Positions 1 to 7,585 of a stretch of 64,000 bases of DNA are shown one piece after another. The DNA lies in NCBI GenBank assembly GCA_900537125.1, contig UNRJ01000004.1, positions 186,001-250,000 on the forward strand, read 5' to 3'. This DNA comes from Rhodobacteraceae bacterium Alg238-R152. Its GTDB lineage: Bacteria; Pseudomonadota; Alphaproteobacteria; Rhodobacterales; Rhodobacteraceae. The notes below the pieces were generated by a model that was not told the DNA's origin, did not search any database, and was given only the letters and a program-made list of their open reading frames with translations. The stretch's first letter is position 1. Each line of letters starts with the position of its first letter. Position numbers and translations under genes: made by a program.

Positions 1-1
1 T

Positions 2-541
2 ACGATTAGCAACCGTCATCTGATCGCGATTTCTGGTGTTGCAATAGATCCGCAGGCCGGAGAAGCGACGGCGATTACAAACGGCATACAAAAGACTTTG
101 GCAGGCGTGAGATGTTTGAAGTTTGATATTGTTCAACGCAGCCCTAATCTGCCAAACGCTTCGCGTTCGTGGTCGCACAAGGCATTGATGGAGGCCACTA
201 TCGACATGGCAGATCCATCTGGAAGCCACGCGGCATTGCTTGAAGCTGTAAAAGAGATGTCTTTCGCGTGGGTTGATCTGGCGACGCAAACTGACGCGGG
301 TGACCGTGACACGCTTGTCATGTTGCATCAAGTGGCAACAAAAAGACATGCTAGGTTGCAGGATCAGGTGCGAATAAGCCGAGAAAAGTCTCAAATAACT
401 ATAATTTCGGTTGAGGATAAGTGCCTTTGCGTTGAGGTCGAGTTGGCCAGCGACGTGCTGATAGCCCTTTGTGACGATCAAAGCCAATCCAGCCTCATTC
501 ACCTTTGGCGCAGCTACCTGGCGACACGTTCATCCCAGTAA
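2..541 (+). CDS. Hypothetical protein, C-terminal part (5' end outside window)
   Basis: The frame is open from the first bases of the window, so the gene begins to the left; the first in-window start-like codon (TTG at 98) lies in the middle of continuous coding sequence. About 179 residues are visible, ending at TAA 539-541. I do not recognise a family. The protein looks soluble, with mixed alpha/beta composition, a conserved-looking start (ISGVAIDPQAGEA) and no membrane segment or signal peptide. Base composition is less GC-rich than in the core genes further right, in line with the accessory character of the first 5.5 kb. Confidence 0.5.
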   Translation, partial: TISNRHLIAISGVAIDPQAGEATAITNGIQKTLAGVRCLKFDIVQRSPNLPNASRSWSHKALMEATIDMADPSGSHAALLEAVKEMSFAWVDLATQTDAGDRDTLVMLHQVATKRHARLQDQVRISREKSQITIISVEDKCLCVEVELASDVLIALCDDQSQSSLIHLWRSYLATRSSQ

Positions 542-775
542 TATCATCCAATTGACACCCAAAGACAGGAATTTGCTGGTTCAGATCCCTTAGGAGCTGT
601 AGCCATTACTCTCCTTGCATCGTGTCACAGGCAGACGAGCACGGCCTCCCGCACTCCTACACTTTTAACGCGCATAACTCAGCCCCACCCTTGCTGTACC
701 GCACAACCTGTATTATAGGCAGATAGTATTAAAGCAATCAACGCATGGACACATGCGTGTGTGGGAGAGGCGTTT
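542..775. other. Non-coding stretch before the GntR gene
   Basis: About 230 bases with no credible gene. A candidate AT-rich promoter segment lies at about 705-735 (TATTATAGGCAGATAGTATT), just upstream of the GntR start. I see no clear operator or terminator. Confidence 0.4.
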
Positions 776-1510
776 GTGACAACGGAACTCGACAATTTAG
801 ACCGCCGCCCGCTTTACACCCAAGTGGCAGAGGGTATTGCCACAATGATCAAGAGCACTGGCCTCACCCCCGGAGACAGCTTACCATCCGAGGCAGAACT
901 GGGTGCACTCGCGGGTGTCAGCCGGGTGGTGGTGCGTGGGGCTTTGGCGCAACTGGCAGGGGCGGGCCTCATCAGAGTTTCCAACGGCCGCAGAGCTCAG
1001 GTTATGTCGATGGATGCGAGTGTTTTTACCGCGTCGCTGAGCCAAGGGCTGGCAACCGCCCAATTCACGGTTTCCAAAGTACTAGAAGTGCGCAACGGCA
1101 TTGAAACCAGTACAGCCGCGTTGGCCGCTGAAAACCGGACCGAAGCGGACATCATCCAGCTTGAGAGCCTGTTCACCCAAATGCAGCAGGCAGCGAACGA
1201 CTCTGAGGCCTTTGCCGAACTTGACTACCAATTTCACTTGGCTGTCGCAGAAGCGACTGGCAATCCGCTTTATGTCTACATCGTCCGCTCACTACGAGAG
1301 TGCATCAAATCTTCGGTCACCGTAGGCCGCATGGCACAGCCATCCAGCCATGAAACTGACCGGATTCTCAGCGATCACCTTGTCATTCAACGCGCCATTG
1401 CCGCGGGCTCAATCGCCGCTGCGACAGAGGCCATGCAGAAGCACTTTGACGCCACGAACGCCGCCCTCACGCGCGACTTTGCGCCCCAGAATTCCGGATA
1501 CATGCCATGA
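776..1510 (+). CDS. GntR-family transcriptional regulator (FadR/FCD type)
   Basis: Predicted cytoplasmic DNA-binding repressor of 244 residues. An N-terminal winged helix-turn-helix of about 70 residues (PLYTQVAEGIATMI ... LPSEAELGALAGVSRVVVRGAL) is followed by an all-helical FCD ligand domain with the usual acidic/His pattern (ELDYQFHLAVAEATGN, then SDHLVIQRAI and MQKHFDAT), which in this family binds a metal and a carboxylate effector. I prefer GTG at 776 because GGGAGAGG at 763-770 is a good ribosome site five bases upstream; GTG at 761 would place that site inside the gene. The stop overlaps the start of the sugar kinase (ATGA), so the two are probably co-translated and the kinase pathway is the likely target. 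Effector unknown; a uronate or keto-deoxy sugar is an inference. Confidence 0.88.
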   Translation: MTTELDNLDRRPLYTQVAEGIATMIKSTGLTPGDSLPSEAELGALAGVSRVVVRGALAQLAGAGLIRVSNGRRAQVMSMDASVFTASLSQGLATAQFTVSKVLEVRNGIETSTAALAAENRTEADIIQLESLFTQMQQAANDSEAFAELDYQFHLAVAEATGNPLYVYIVRSLRECIKSSVTVGRMAQPSSHETDRILSDHLVIQRAIAAGSIAAATEAMQKHFDATNAALTRDFAPQNSGYMP

Positions 1511-2433
1511 CATCCCCCCTCAGAAAACCGCTAGACATTCTGTGTTTTGGCGAACCCATGTTTGAGTTCTCCTGGGTCTCCGAAGACAGCATTCGGCCTG
1601 GCATTGGCGGCGATGTGTCCAATACCGCTGTGGCCGCTGCACGGGCCGGCGCCACTGCAGGGATGCTGACACATCTTGGCAAAGACACTTTTGCAGATCA
1701 CATCCTGCAGCTGTATGTGGAAGAAGGCATTGATGTGTCTCGGATTGTGCAGTCTGACACGGCGCCAACCGGGCTCTATTTCATTGAGTACGGCCCGGAT
1801 GGGCACCGTTTCTCTTACCGGCGCGCCGGGTCCGCGGCAAGCATGGTTAGCCCAGACAACCTGAGGCCCAATATGTTCGAAGACGTTGGTGTGTTGCACA
1901 TCAGCGGGATCACCCAGGCAATTTCGGACACATCCTGTGCCGCATCGATACGTGCAGCGCAATTGGCGCGTGCTGCCGGAGCCCAGGTGTCCTTTGACAC
2001 CAACCTGAGGCTGAACCTTTGGTCTGCAGATCAAGCCAGGGAGGCCCTGAAAGATATCCTGCCACTGGTCAACATTGTGTTTCCCAGTATAGAGGATGCC
2101 GAAGCCTTGTTTGGCCTCAATGAAATTGATCCGATCTGCGATCGTTTTCTCGCAACAGGAGCTGAGCTGGTTGTTCTGACGCTTGGTGAACGTGGTGCAG
2201 TTGTCGCGGATCCCAGCAGACGTGTGCACATCGCGCCAGTGCCGGCCAAACTGGTGGACGCTACTGGCGCAGGCGATACATTTGACGGTGCATTTCTGGC
2301 GGAGTTTTCTCGGACTGCAGATCCTGTGGCGGCGGCACATTTTGCCTGTGCTGCTGCGTCCCTATCCGTTGAGAATATCGGGGCCGTTAAGTCAATCCCA
2401 ATGCGAGCGTCCATTCAAGCGCACCAGCCCTAA
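1507..2433 (+). CDS. kdgK: PfkB-family sugar kinase, probable 2-keto-3-deoxygluconate kinase
   Basis: A 308-residue ribokinase/PfkB-fold kinase. Visible are the N-terminal glycine motif (GGDVSNTAVAAARAG, about residues 36-50), a substrate-side segment (RAGSAASMVSPDNL), the DTNLRLNLW segment around 158-166 and the C-terminal catalytic signature DATGAGDTFDGAFLAE around residue 250, whose Asp is the base in this family. The DTNxR motif and overall pattern resemble KDG kinases, which phosphorylate 2-keto-3-deoxygluconate for the Entner-Doudoroff route. The start overlaps the stop of the GntR regulator by four bases, which argues for one transcript. Fructokinase or another hexose kinase remains possible. 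The dehydratase or transporter genes expected of a uronate cluster are absent; what follows is an insertion sequence, so the cluster may have been cut. Confidence 0.78.
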   Translation: MTSPLRKPLDILCFGEPMFEFSWVSEDSIRPGIGGDVSNTAVAAARAGATAGMLTHLGKDTFADHILQLYVEEGIDVSRIVQSDTAPTGLYFIEYGPDGHRFSYRRAGSAASMVSPDNLRPNMFEDVGVLHISGITQAISDTSCAASIRAAQLARAAGAQVSFDTNLRLNLWSADQAREALKDILPLVNIVFPSIEDAEALFGLNEIDPICDRFLATGAELVVLTLGERGAVVADPSRRVHIAPVPAKLVDATGAGDTFDGAFLAEFSRTADPVAAAHFACAAASLSVENIGAVKSIPMRASIQAHQP

Positions 2434-2577
2434 GCGCCTTCTCCGAAGCTGATGTGATGCCCCAAATTCTCTCGTTGTTTTCAGGATTCCGTAAGTCCCC
2501 CTATATGCGTAGTGGTACCGCGCGGGCTTTGTATCAAGAATAGACTGATGGGATTAATTGTGTGAGTTCGGTGTGAC

Positions 2578-2822
2578 TGAGCAGCCCCTCTTGAGTGGTC
2601 CATTTTGAAAGTTAGTGCATTGTCGGTCTTTGGTCCATCGGGACGGTGGTCTCTGGCGCAGGTGGGCGGTATCCCAGAGCACTATGTGGTCGTTTGGTGT
2701 TGTAGTGGTTCCTCCAGCTTTCGATGATGGTTTGGGCCTCACGAAGCGAGTAGAAGATTTCACCGTTCAGCAATTCGTCTCGCAAGCGCCCGTTGAAGCT
2801 CTCGCAGTATCCGTTCTCCCAG
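2578..2822 (-). mobile_element. Truncated inverted copy of the IS3-family element (3' end only)
   Basis: These 245 bases match the reverse complement of 3796-4040, the right-hand end of the adjacent intact element. On the minus strand they encode the last 70 or so residues of OrfB (from WENGYCESF to the terminal PTMH) and end with the same terminal TGAGCAGCCCC. The match stops at 2822, and the left terminal repeat of the intact copy begins at 2823. The missing rest of this copy is not found beyond 4040. The arrangement gives a 245-bp inverted repeat with arms about 970 bp apart. Confidence 0.9.
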
Positions 2823-2879
2823 TGAGCGTCCCCCAATGAAGTGGTCCGCCCCTATGATTAGGAAAGCGGAGGACCTGAG

Positions 2880-3158
2880 ATGGCCATTAAGAGACCCAAG
2901 CCTGAAGAGATTGTCGTGAAGCTGCGGCAGGTTGAAGTCCTGATGGGGCAAGGCATGCCCCGGATAGATGCGATCCGACAGATCGGTGTGACTGAACAAA
3001 CCTATTATCGCTGGAAGAAGAAGTACGGCGGAATGGGCACAGAACAGCTCAAGGAACTGAAGCGGCTCCAAAAGGAGAATGAGCGCCTGCGCCGGGCAGT
3101 ATCGGATCTAACTCTGGACAAATTGATCCTGTCGGAGGCCGCAAAGGGAAACTTCTGA
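2880..3158 (+). CDS. IS3-family transposase OrfA
   Basis: A 92-residue DNA-binding half of the transposase. It has a helix-turn-helix ([13 protein letters not shown] ... [20 protein letters not shown], about residues 10-50) followed by a leucine-zipper-like helix ([21 protein letters not shown]). The stop TGA at 3156-3158 follows an A AAG slip site at 3143-3146. A -1 shift there joins it to the orfB frame and would make the full OrfAB transposase, the standard expression route in this IS family. Confidence 0.9.
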   Translation: MAIKRPKPEEIVVKLRQVEVLMGQGMPRIDAIRQIGVTEQTYYRWKKKYGGMGTEQLKELKRLQKENERLRRAVSDLTLDKLILSEAAKGNF

Positions 3159-3190
3159 GCCCCTCGCGTCGCCGTGCTTGCATCGACCTT

Positions 3191-4006
3191 GTGCGTAGCC
3201 AGATGAACGTTTCCGAACGTCGCGTTTGTCGCGTCTTGGGTCAACACCGATCCACGCAACGGCGATTACCACAGGGGCGTGCCGATGAAGACCGCCTGGT
3301 TGCAGACATGATCGAGCTGACTCGCCAGTATGGTCGATATGGTTATCGCCGGATTGCAGCTTTGCTGAGAGATGCGGGCTGGCAGGTGAATGACAAGCGT
3401 GTCGAACGCCTGTGGCGACGTGAGGGGCTGAAAGTGCCAATGAAACAACCGAAGAAGGGGCGGCTGTGGCTGAACGATGGATCTTGTGTTCGGCTACGCC
3501 CCGAATATCGCAATCATGTCTGGTCGTATGATTTCGTGCACCATCGGACCGAGGATGGCAGGGCGTTCAGGACATTGAACATCCTGGATGAACACAGCCG
3601 GGAATGCCTGGCGATCCGTGTTAAGCGAAAGCTGAACTCGACCGAGGTCATCGACGCTCTGACGGACCTGTTCATTCTTCGGGGTGTGCCTGCATATATT
3701 CGATCAGACAACGGCCCCGAGTTTGTTGCGGAAGCGGTTAGAAGCTGGATCAAAGCCGTTGGGGCCAAGACGGCATTCATCGAGCCTGGATCGCCCTGGG
3801 AGAACGGATACTGCGAGAGCTTCAACGGGCGCTTGCGAGACGAATTGCTGAACGGTGAAATCTTCTACTCGCTTCGTGAGGCCCAAACCATCATCGAAAG
3901 CTGGAGGAACCACTACAACACCAAACGACCACATAGTGCTCTGGGATACCGCCCACCTGCGCCAGAGACCACCGTCCCGATGGACCAAAGACCGACAATG
4001 CACTAA
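3191..4006 (+). CDS. IS3-family transposase OrfB (DDE integrase domain)
   Basis: The catalytic half of the transposase, 271 residues counted from GTG 3191. Its frame is open upstream to the slip site near 3143, and the residues just before the GTG ([14 protein letters not shown]) match the family, so the working product is probably the OrfAB fusion. An HTH_21-type segment ([20 protein letters not shown]) precedes an rve/RNase H-like core with the DDE triad: Asp in VWSYDFV, Asp in IRSDNGPEF, Glu in [20 protein letters not shown]. The C-terminal [19 protein letters not shown] motif is typical. The copy appears intact and potentially active. Confidence 0.9.
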   Translation: MRSQMNVSERRVCRVLGQHRSTQRRLPQGRADEDRLVADMIELTRQYGRYGYRRIAALLRDAGWQVNDKRVERLWRREGLKVPMKQPKKGRLWLNDGSCVRLRPEYRNHVWSYDFVHHRTEDGRAFRTLNILDEHSRECLAIRVKRKLNSTEVIDALTDLFILRGVPAYIRSDNGPEFVAEAVRSWIKAVGAKTAFIEPGSPWENGYCESFNGRLRDELLNGEIFYSLREAQTIIESWRNHYNTKRPHSALGYRPPAPETTVPMDQRPTMH

Positions 4007-4009
4007 CTT

Positions 4010-5413
4010 TCAAAATGGACCACTCAAGAGGGGCTGCTCACCTTCACTAAAGCTTAGCCAGCTTGAAAATCTCGCCGTCAGTTCAGCGTAGATGTCCTGA
4101 GTGGTTTCAATGTTCGCGTGCCGAAGCTGACGTCTGACAAACTCCATAGCCCGGATCCGGGCGGCATCGTCTCCCCCGAACGCCTTCAGTTTTGCGTAGA
4201 AGGTTTCCACTGCATATGTATGTCGAAGGTCATGAACCGAATGTCGCGCGCGTGGTCGAAGAAGTGGGGATCCGTGCTTATCATCTACCGCTCTGCCAGT
4301 CTTGTCACGCACGACTACCCAATCGAACAGGCCAGCTTCGACAAAAAGATTTCGCATCGCAGCCTGTATGCCTTTGTTGTTAAGAGGCTTGCCCCTATGC
4401 GGCTTCACATGCCCAACAAATAAGCTTTCAGGTTCGGGCAGACCGCAGCGCCATAAAGCATTCTCCCGAATATCGCGCGCGTACAATTGCAACTGCCTTA
4501 ATAGCTCCACCGGAAATTCGACAGCCGCCATCTTTCCAAATTTACCAGTAACAAAGAGCGATATCATCCCCGTCGTACCCATGCCTGACAGATCCATTCG
4601 CAATATATCCGCAGTAGGTAAGTTGGTGATCTCATCGACACGCAGCCCGACCAATCGACCGACCGAAAAAATAAGTTCATCGCGGACATACTGTTCCCAC
4701 TTAGGAGTACTTTCTTTCGCATCCTGAAAGCGTCGCCGAAAATTATCAGAAATAGCCGTGAGATCTGACCGGGTGAGTGTGCGAGGGAGTTTTCGCTTTG
4801 TCTCATGCCCCCTTACTCTCCCATGTACCGACCCCATAGGTCCAAGACGGGAGTTGTATTCTGGTTTTCGGATGTGATTCAGGAGTGGTGTCGGAGGTAG
4901 GGGTTTTCTCCGGCTTCTTAATTCCGTACGGGGGCCCAGCGTATGATGATACCAGCCTTGATCCGCCCACCATTGATACATCGTGCAAACACGATTGATT
5001 TTTCTGGACCAGGTTTTCGGGGACAGCGGGTCTCCGGCATGATTGGTTTTGTGCTCCTTCAGGAAGCGCTTGTATGCAAGCAAGTCATCCTCGCAGGCAT
5101 CAAAGAGATTGAAAATGTACGGCGACTGCTGACCTCTGCACCGAAGGCGCTCAAAAAATTCCAACCAATGCCTGAGGTCCGTCGCCCATGAAACGGCGGT
5201 CTTCGAATCCATTCGTCCTCTCGCCGCAGAGCGAAGGTATAGTGATACCGGCAGAACAGTCCCGTTGTGGTTCGCAACTCGAAACCCTCCAATTACTGGA
5301 TAGGATGTCTCTTCAGGATATCGCGCATTGAACTGAACAGTTGTGGCATAATCGGGGTAGCCCACGAAGGCCTCCCTAAAAATATGTACATAACCATCCA
5401 TGTAAGGGCCCAT
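4010..5413 (-). CDS. Tyrosine recombinase / phage-type integrase with IS-derived C-terminus
   Basis: A 467-residue site-specific integrase. An N-terminal SAM-like core-binding region (about 55-160) is followed by a catalytic domain with Arg258 (GLRVDE), a Lys at 291 or 294 (VTGKFGK), His394-x-x-Arg397 (HDLRH), His432 (LRHANIETT) and the nucleophile Tyr442 (DIYAEL). All catalytic positions are present. The last nine residues (EQPLLSGPF) and the stop codon are read from the terminal sequence of the neighbouring insertion sequence (up to base 4040), so the native tail has been replaced. The gene lies about 150 bp from a cut uracil-DNA glycosylase gene and reads away from it, as expected for an integrase beside its attachment site. 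Whether the altered tail still permits recombination cannot be judged. An ATG 12 bases downstream (5401) is an alternative start. Confidence 0.87.
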   Translation of the reverse strand: MGPYMDGYVHIFREAFVGYPDYATTVQFNARYPEETSYPVIGGFRVANHNGTVLPVSLYLRSAARGRMDSKTAVSWATDLRHWLEFFERLRCRGQQSPYIFNLFDACEDDLLAYKRFLKEHKTNHAGDPLSPKTWSRKINRVCTMYQWWADQGWYHHTLGPRTELRSRRKPLPPTPLLNHIRKPEYNSRLGPMGSVHGRVRGHETKRKLPRTLTRSDLTAISDNFRRRFQDAKESTPKWEQYVRDELIFSVGRLVGLRVDEITNLPTADILRMDLSGMGTTGMISLFVTGKFGKMAAVEFPVELLRQLQLYARDIRENALWRCGLPEPESLFVGHVKPHRGKPLNNKGIQAAMRNLFVEAGLFDWVVVRDKTGRAVDDKHGSPLLRPRARHSVHDLRHTYAVETFYAKLKAFGGDDAARIRAMEFVRRQLRHANIETTQDIYAELTARFSSWLSFSEGEQPLLSGPF

Positions 5414-5567
5414 TTTTTCGATATTTTACAAGTCTCAATGAACAGTATTGGCCGTTCTTCGGTTTTCCGAAGAAAAAAATTTTTGAGTGCAATGAAAAAA
5501 TCGGGCAACCAATTGTAAAAATTACAAAAAATGGGGTTTTGTGGAGAAACCTTGAGCTGTGGCTATA
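5414..5567. other. AT-rich segment between integrase and cut UDG gene; probable island attachment-site region
   Basis: About 150 bases with long A/T runs (5464-5534), much lower in GC than the surrounding genes. It would contain the integrase promoter on the minus strand. The chromosomal gene homology stops at about 5570, so the crossover core should lie at about 5550-5580. I cannot define the core without the other island end. Confidence 0.45.
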
Positions 5568-5834
5568 TCAAAACGCCATCGGCACTATGGCCACGCGGGA
5601 TGTGTCATAAAAAACAGGATCATCCACGCCCATCCAATCCCGCAGCCTATCCCCACTGGGATCAGTAAATGGCCGTCCACTTTCATGCACCCGCGCCTCT
5701 GGCGCCTGCCCAACAATCAACACCTTTGCACCGGGTTCAAACCAAACAACCGGGCGTGGCACATGCTGGGTGGCGGTGGCGGCAAACCTCCCGGTGCAAA
5801 TGCGACAGGCCTGAATATCATCTATCAAAGACAT
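5568..5834 (-). pseudogene. Uracil-DNA glycosylase family protein, N-terminal fragment
   Basis: An 88-residue remnant of a UDG-superfamily (family 4/5-like) protein that normally runs to about 190 residues. Preserved are the N-terminal cysteine motif (ACRICTGRFA), the substrate-site motif GQAPEARVHESGRPFTDPSGDRL (GxAP and the downstream FTxxxG segment) and the strand VAIVPMAF. The frame meets TGA immediately after PMAF, where relatives continue with CFPG and the cysteine-rich C-terminal part. The loss coincides with the integrase-bearing segment, so this is best read as a gene disrupted by integration; a very short functional protein is unlikely. Confidence 0.75.
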
Positions 5835-5857
5835 AGCGCCCTGATAGCCGCAGAAAA

Positions 5858-5881
5858 TTATTTCGACAATTATCGAAATAA
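5858..5881. promoter_or_regulatory. Palindromic operator 1 upstream of arsR
   Basis: A perfect inverted repeat TTATTTCGA-(6 bases)-TCGAAATAA. It is repeated in near-identical form 40 bp downstream (operator 2), on the same face of the helix. The size and symmetry fit a dimeric ArsR/SmtB repressor site. Confidence 0.75.
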
Positions 5882-5897
5882 GACTTGCGCGACTCGC

Positions 5898-5920
5898 TTA
5901 TTTCGATACTTCTAGAAATA
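5898..5920. promoter_or_regulatory. Palindromic operator 2 overlapping the arsR start
   Basis: TTATTTCGA-(6 bases)-TAGAAATA, one mismatch from operator 1, running into the ATG at 5920. Binding here would block transcription or initiation directly. No Shine-Dalgarno is visible before the ATG, so the transcript may be leaderless. Confidence 0.7.
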
Positions 5921-6264
5921 TGAAACACAGTGACCCCACAGATATCTCGCTCGAAGTCGCCGCCTCCACTTTTGCGGCACTTGGCTCAGAGCAACGCCTC
6001 TCCGTCCTGCGCTGCCTTGTGCGCGCTGGCCATGAGGGCCTCTCCATCGGTGAACTCGGCAAACGCACAGGCGTGACCGGCTCCACCTTGACCCATCATA
6101 TGAAGATCCTCGCCCAGGCCGGGCTGGTGACGCAGGAAAAACAAGGGCGGTCGATCATCTGTGCCGCCATCGCCTATGACGCCGTGCGTGATCTCTCCAC
6201 CTTCCTGTTGCGAGAGTGCTGCGCCGACGTTGCCAAAAAGTGCAAGGAGCACGACCATGGCTGA
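5920..6264 (+). CDS. ArsR/SmtB-family transcriptional repressor
   Basis: A 114-residue winged helix-turn-helix protein: FAALGSEQRLSVLRCLVRAG (helix 2-3), LSIGELGKRTGVTGSTLTHHMKILAQAGLV (recognition region) and the beta wing QEKQGRSIICAAI. Near the C-terminus a Cys pair (LLRECCADVAKKC) and a His-containing tail (KEHDHG) could bind a metal or metalloid; the usual ArsR ELCVCDL motif in helix 3 is absent, so the inducer site is of another type. The gene overlaps the downstream permease by eight bases and has two palindromic sites in its promoter, arguing for autoregulation of a two-gene operon. Confidence 0.88.
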   Translation: MKHSDPTDISLEVAASTFAALGSEQRLSVLRCLVRAGHEGLSIGELGKRTGVTGSTLTHHMKILAQAGLVTQEKQGRSIICAAIAYDAVRDLSTFLLRECCADVAKKCKEHDHG

Positions 6265-7294
6265 CACAACTCAAAACGCCCCTGCCCCCTGGCGGACCAG
6301 ATGGAAGAAACTCGACAAAGCCTGGCTGGCGGTGGGGATTATCCCGCTGATCCTGCTGGTGGCGGCACCAGAGAAATTCCTACCCGCGTCTGAGATTGTT
6401 TTTGACGCGATGAGCCACACCGGCATTTTCATCATCATCGCCATCACGTTGGTGGCCTTTGTGAAAGCCACCGGCGCGGACAACCTCATTGCCAAGGCGT
6501 TTCAGGGCAACCAGGTGCGCATGATCATCCTCGCGGCCTTTATGGGCGGCATGTCGCCGTTCTGCTCCTGCGAAGTCATCCCCTTTATCGCGGCATTGCT
6601 GGCAGTTGGTGCCCCCTTGGGCGCTGTGATGGCCTTCTGGTTGGCCTCCCCGCTGATGGATCCGGCGATGTTTACAATCACTTGGGGGGAACTTGGCTTG
6701 GACTTTGCGCTTGCCAAAACTGTCGCGGCAGTGAGCATCGGCATGATGGGCGGCTTTCTGACCATGACCTTCTCCAACACCGCTGTCTTTGCTGAACCTC
6801 TGCGCGAAACACCTCAGACCAGCAGCTGCTGCGGCACCAAAGCGCCATTTTCCGCAAAACCTGTCTGGAAATTCTGGGGGAACGCTGATCGTCGGACCAT
6901 CTTCCGCACCACTTGGGTAGACAACGCGCTGTTCCTGGTGAAATGGCTGCTGATCGCCTACATGTTTGAAGCACTCATGATCGTCTATGACACCACAGCT
7001 TGGGTCGGCCAGTTCCTTGGCGGCGAAGGTTTTGGCACCATCCTGATCGCCGCCCTGATCGGTATGCCCGCCTACCTCAACGGCTTTGCCGCTGTGGGCT
7101 TTATCAGCGGCCTGATGGAGCAAGGTATGTCCAACGGCGCAGCCATGTCCTTTGTGATCGCTGGTGGCGTGAGCTGTATCCCTGCCGCCATCGCGGTCTG
7201 GGCGCTGGTGAAACCACGCATCTTTGCCGCCTACCTCGGTTTTGCCCTAACTGGCGCACTGATTGCAGGCACCGTCTGGCAAGCCATCGCCTAA
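6257..7294 (+). CDS. PF03773-family permease (ArsP / SO_0444-like metal or organoarsenical efflux)
   Basis: An integral membrane protein of 345 residues with about eight hydrophobic helices in two halves. ATG at 6257 has AAGGAG at 6244-6249; the longer open frame upstream lies inside arsR and is discarded. The signature MSPFCSCEVIPF (first half, about residue 95) is typical of the DUF318/PF03773 permeases, which include ArsP (trivalent organoarsenical exporter) and Cu/Zn exporters. A second Cys pair (TSSCCGTK) lies in the central loop and a further Cys in GGVSCIPAA in the second half. Translational coupling to an ArsR repressor fits a metal or metalloid efflux role; which substrate is not decidable from sequence. 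Confidence 0.85.
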   Translation: MADTTQNAPAPWRTRWKKLDKAWLAVGIIPLILLVAAPEKFLPASEIVFDAMSHTGIFIIIAITLVAFVKATGADNLIAKAFQGNQVRMIILAAFMGGMSPFCSCEVIPFIAALLAVGAPLGAVMAFWLASPLMDPAMFTITWGELGLDFALAKTVAAVSIGMMGGFLTMTFSNTAVFAEPLRETPQTSSCCGTKAPFSAKPVWKFWGNADRRTIFRTTWVDNALFLVKWLLIAYMFEALMIVYDTTAWVGQFLGGEGFGTILIAALIGMPAYLNGFAAVGFISGLMEQGMSNGAAMSFVIAGGVSCIPAAIAVWALVKPRIFAAYLGFALTGALIAGTVWQAIA

Positions 7295-7585
7295 GCCAAC
7301 CTCTTAACCAAAAAAACCAGTCAAACCACCGGTGCCTGCACAGCATCGGTGGTTTTCCCTTGCCGCGCTAATAAGGCAACTGGAAACACAGAATTTTCCC
7401 AAATTTCTTCCAGACTTCCGCTTTCTCGTTCAGTTTTCACGATTTCTTGCCGCATTCCCGTCTCAGACAGTTGCTATCTGCCTGACAAATCCGACATATT
7501 GGAAAAAACGCCTTAAGAGCGTTAACCATCGTGTTAGAGAGTTTTGTGCTATAGTGGCACATAAGAGCAGTTTCAGGAGCAGTTG
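7295..7585. other. Intergenic region between permease and capsule operon
   Basis: About 290 bases. It holds the terminator at 7323-7356, then about 200 bases lacking a gene, with an AT-rich tract just upstream of kpsT (about 7490-7565) that should contain the capsule operon promoter. I see no recognisable operator. Confidence 0.5.
7323..7356 (+). terminator. Rho-independent terminator after the permease
   Basis: Stem AAACCACCGGTGC paired with GCATCGGTGGTTT around a seven-base loop, one mismatch, followed by a short T run (TTTT). It closes the arsR-permease operon. Confidence 0.8.

Larger units (their letters stand above)
2823..4040 (+). mobile_element. Intact IS3-family insertion sequence (IS407-group-like), about 1.2 kb
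   Basis: Bounded by imperfect terminal inverted repeats: TGAGCGTCCCC...GTGGTCC from 2823 and, reversed from 4040, TGAGCAGCCCC...GTGGTCC. It contains the two consecutive, frame-shifted ORFs orfA and orfB of an IS3-type transposase. Length and protein signatures fit the IS407 group. The flanks (CCAG at 2819-2822 and CCTT from 4041) do not form the short target duplication expected after simple insertion, which points to a later rearrangement at one or both ends. Confidence 0.88.

Noticed and set aside
745-1104. Alternative frame overlapping the GntR gene
   Set aside because: The GntR frame has complete HTH and FCD motifs; this frame has none.
4118-4727. Small plus-strand frames opposite the integrase
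   Set aside because: Overlapping shadows of a gene with all tyrosine-recombinase residues.
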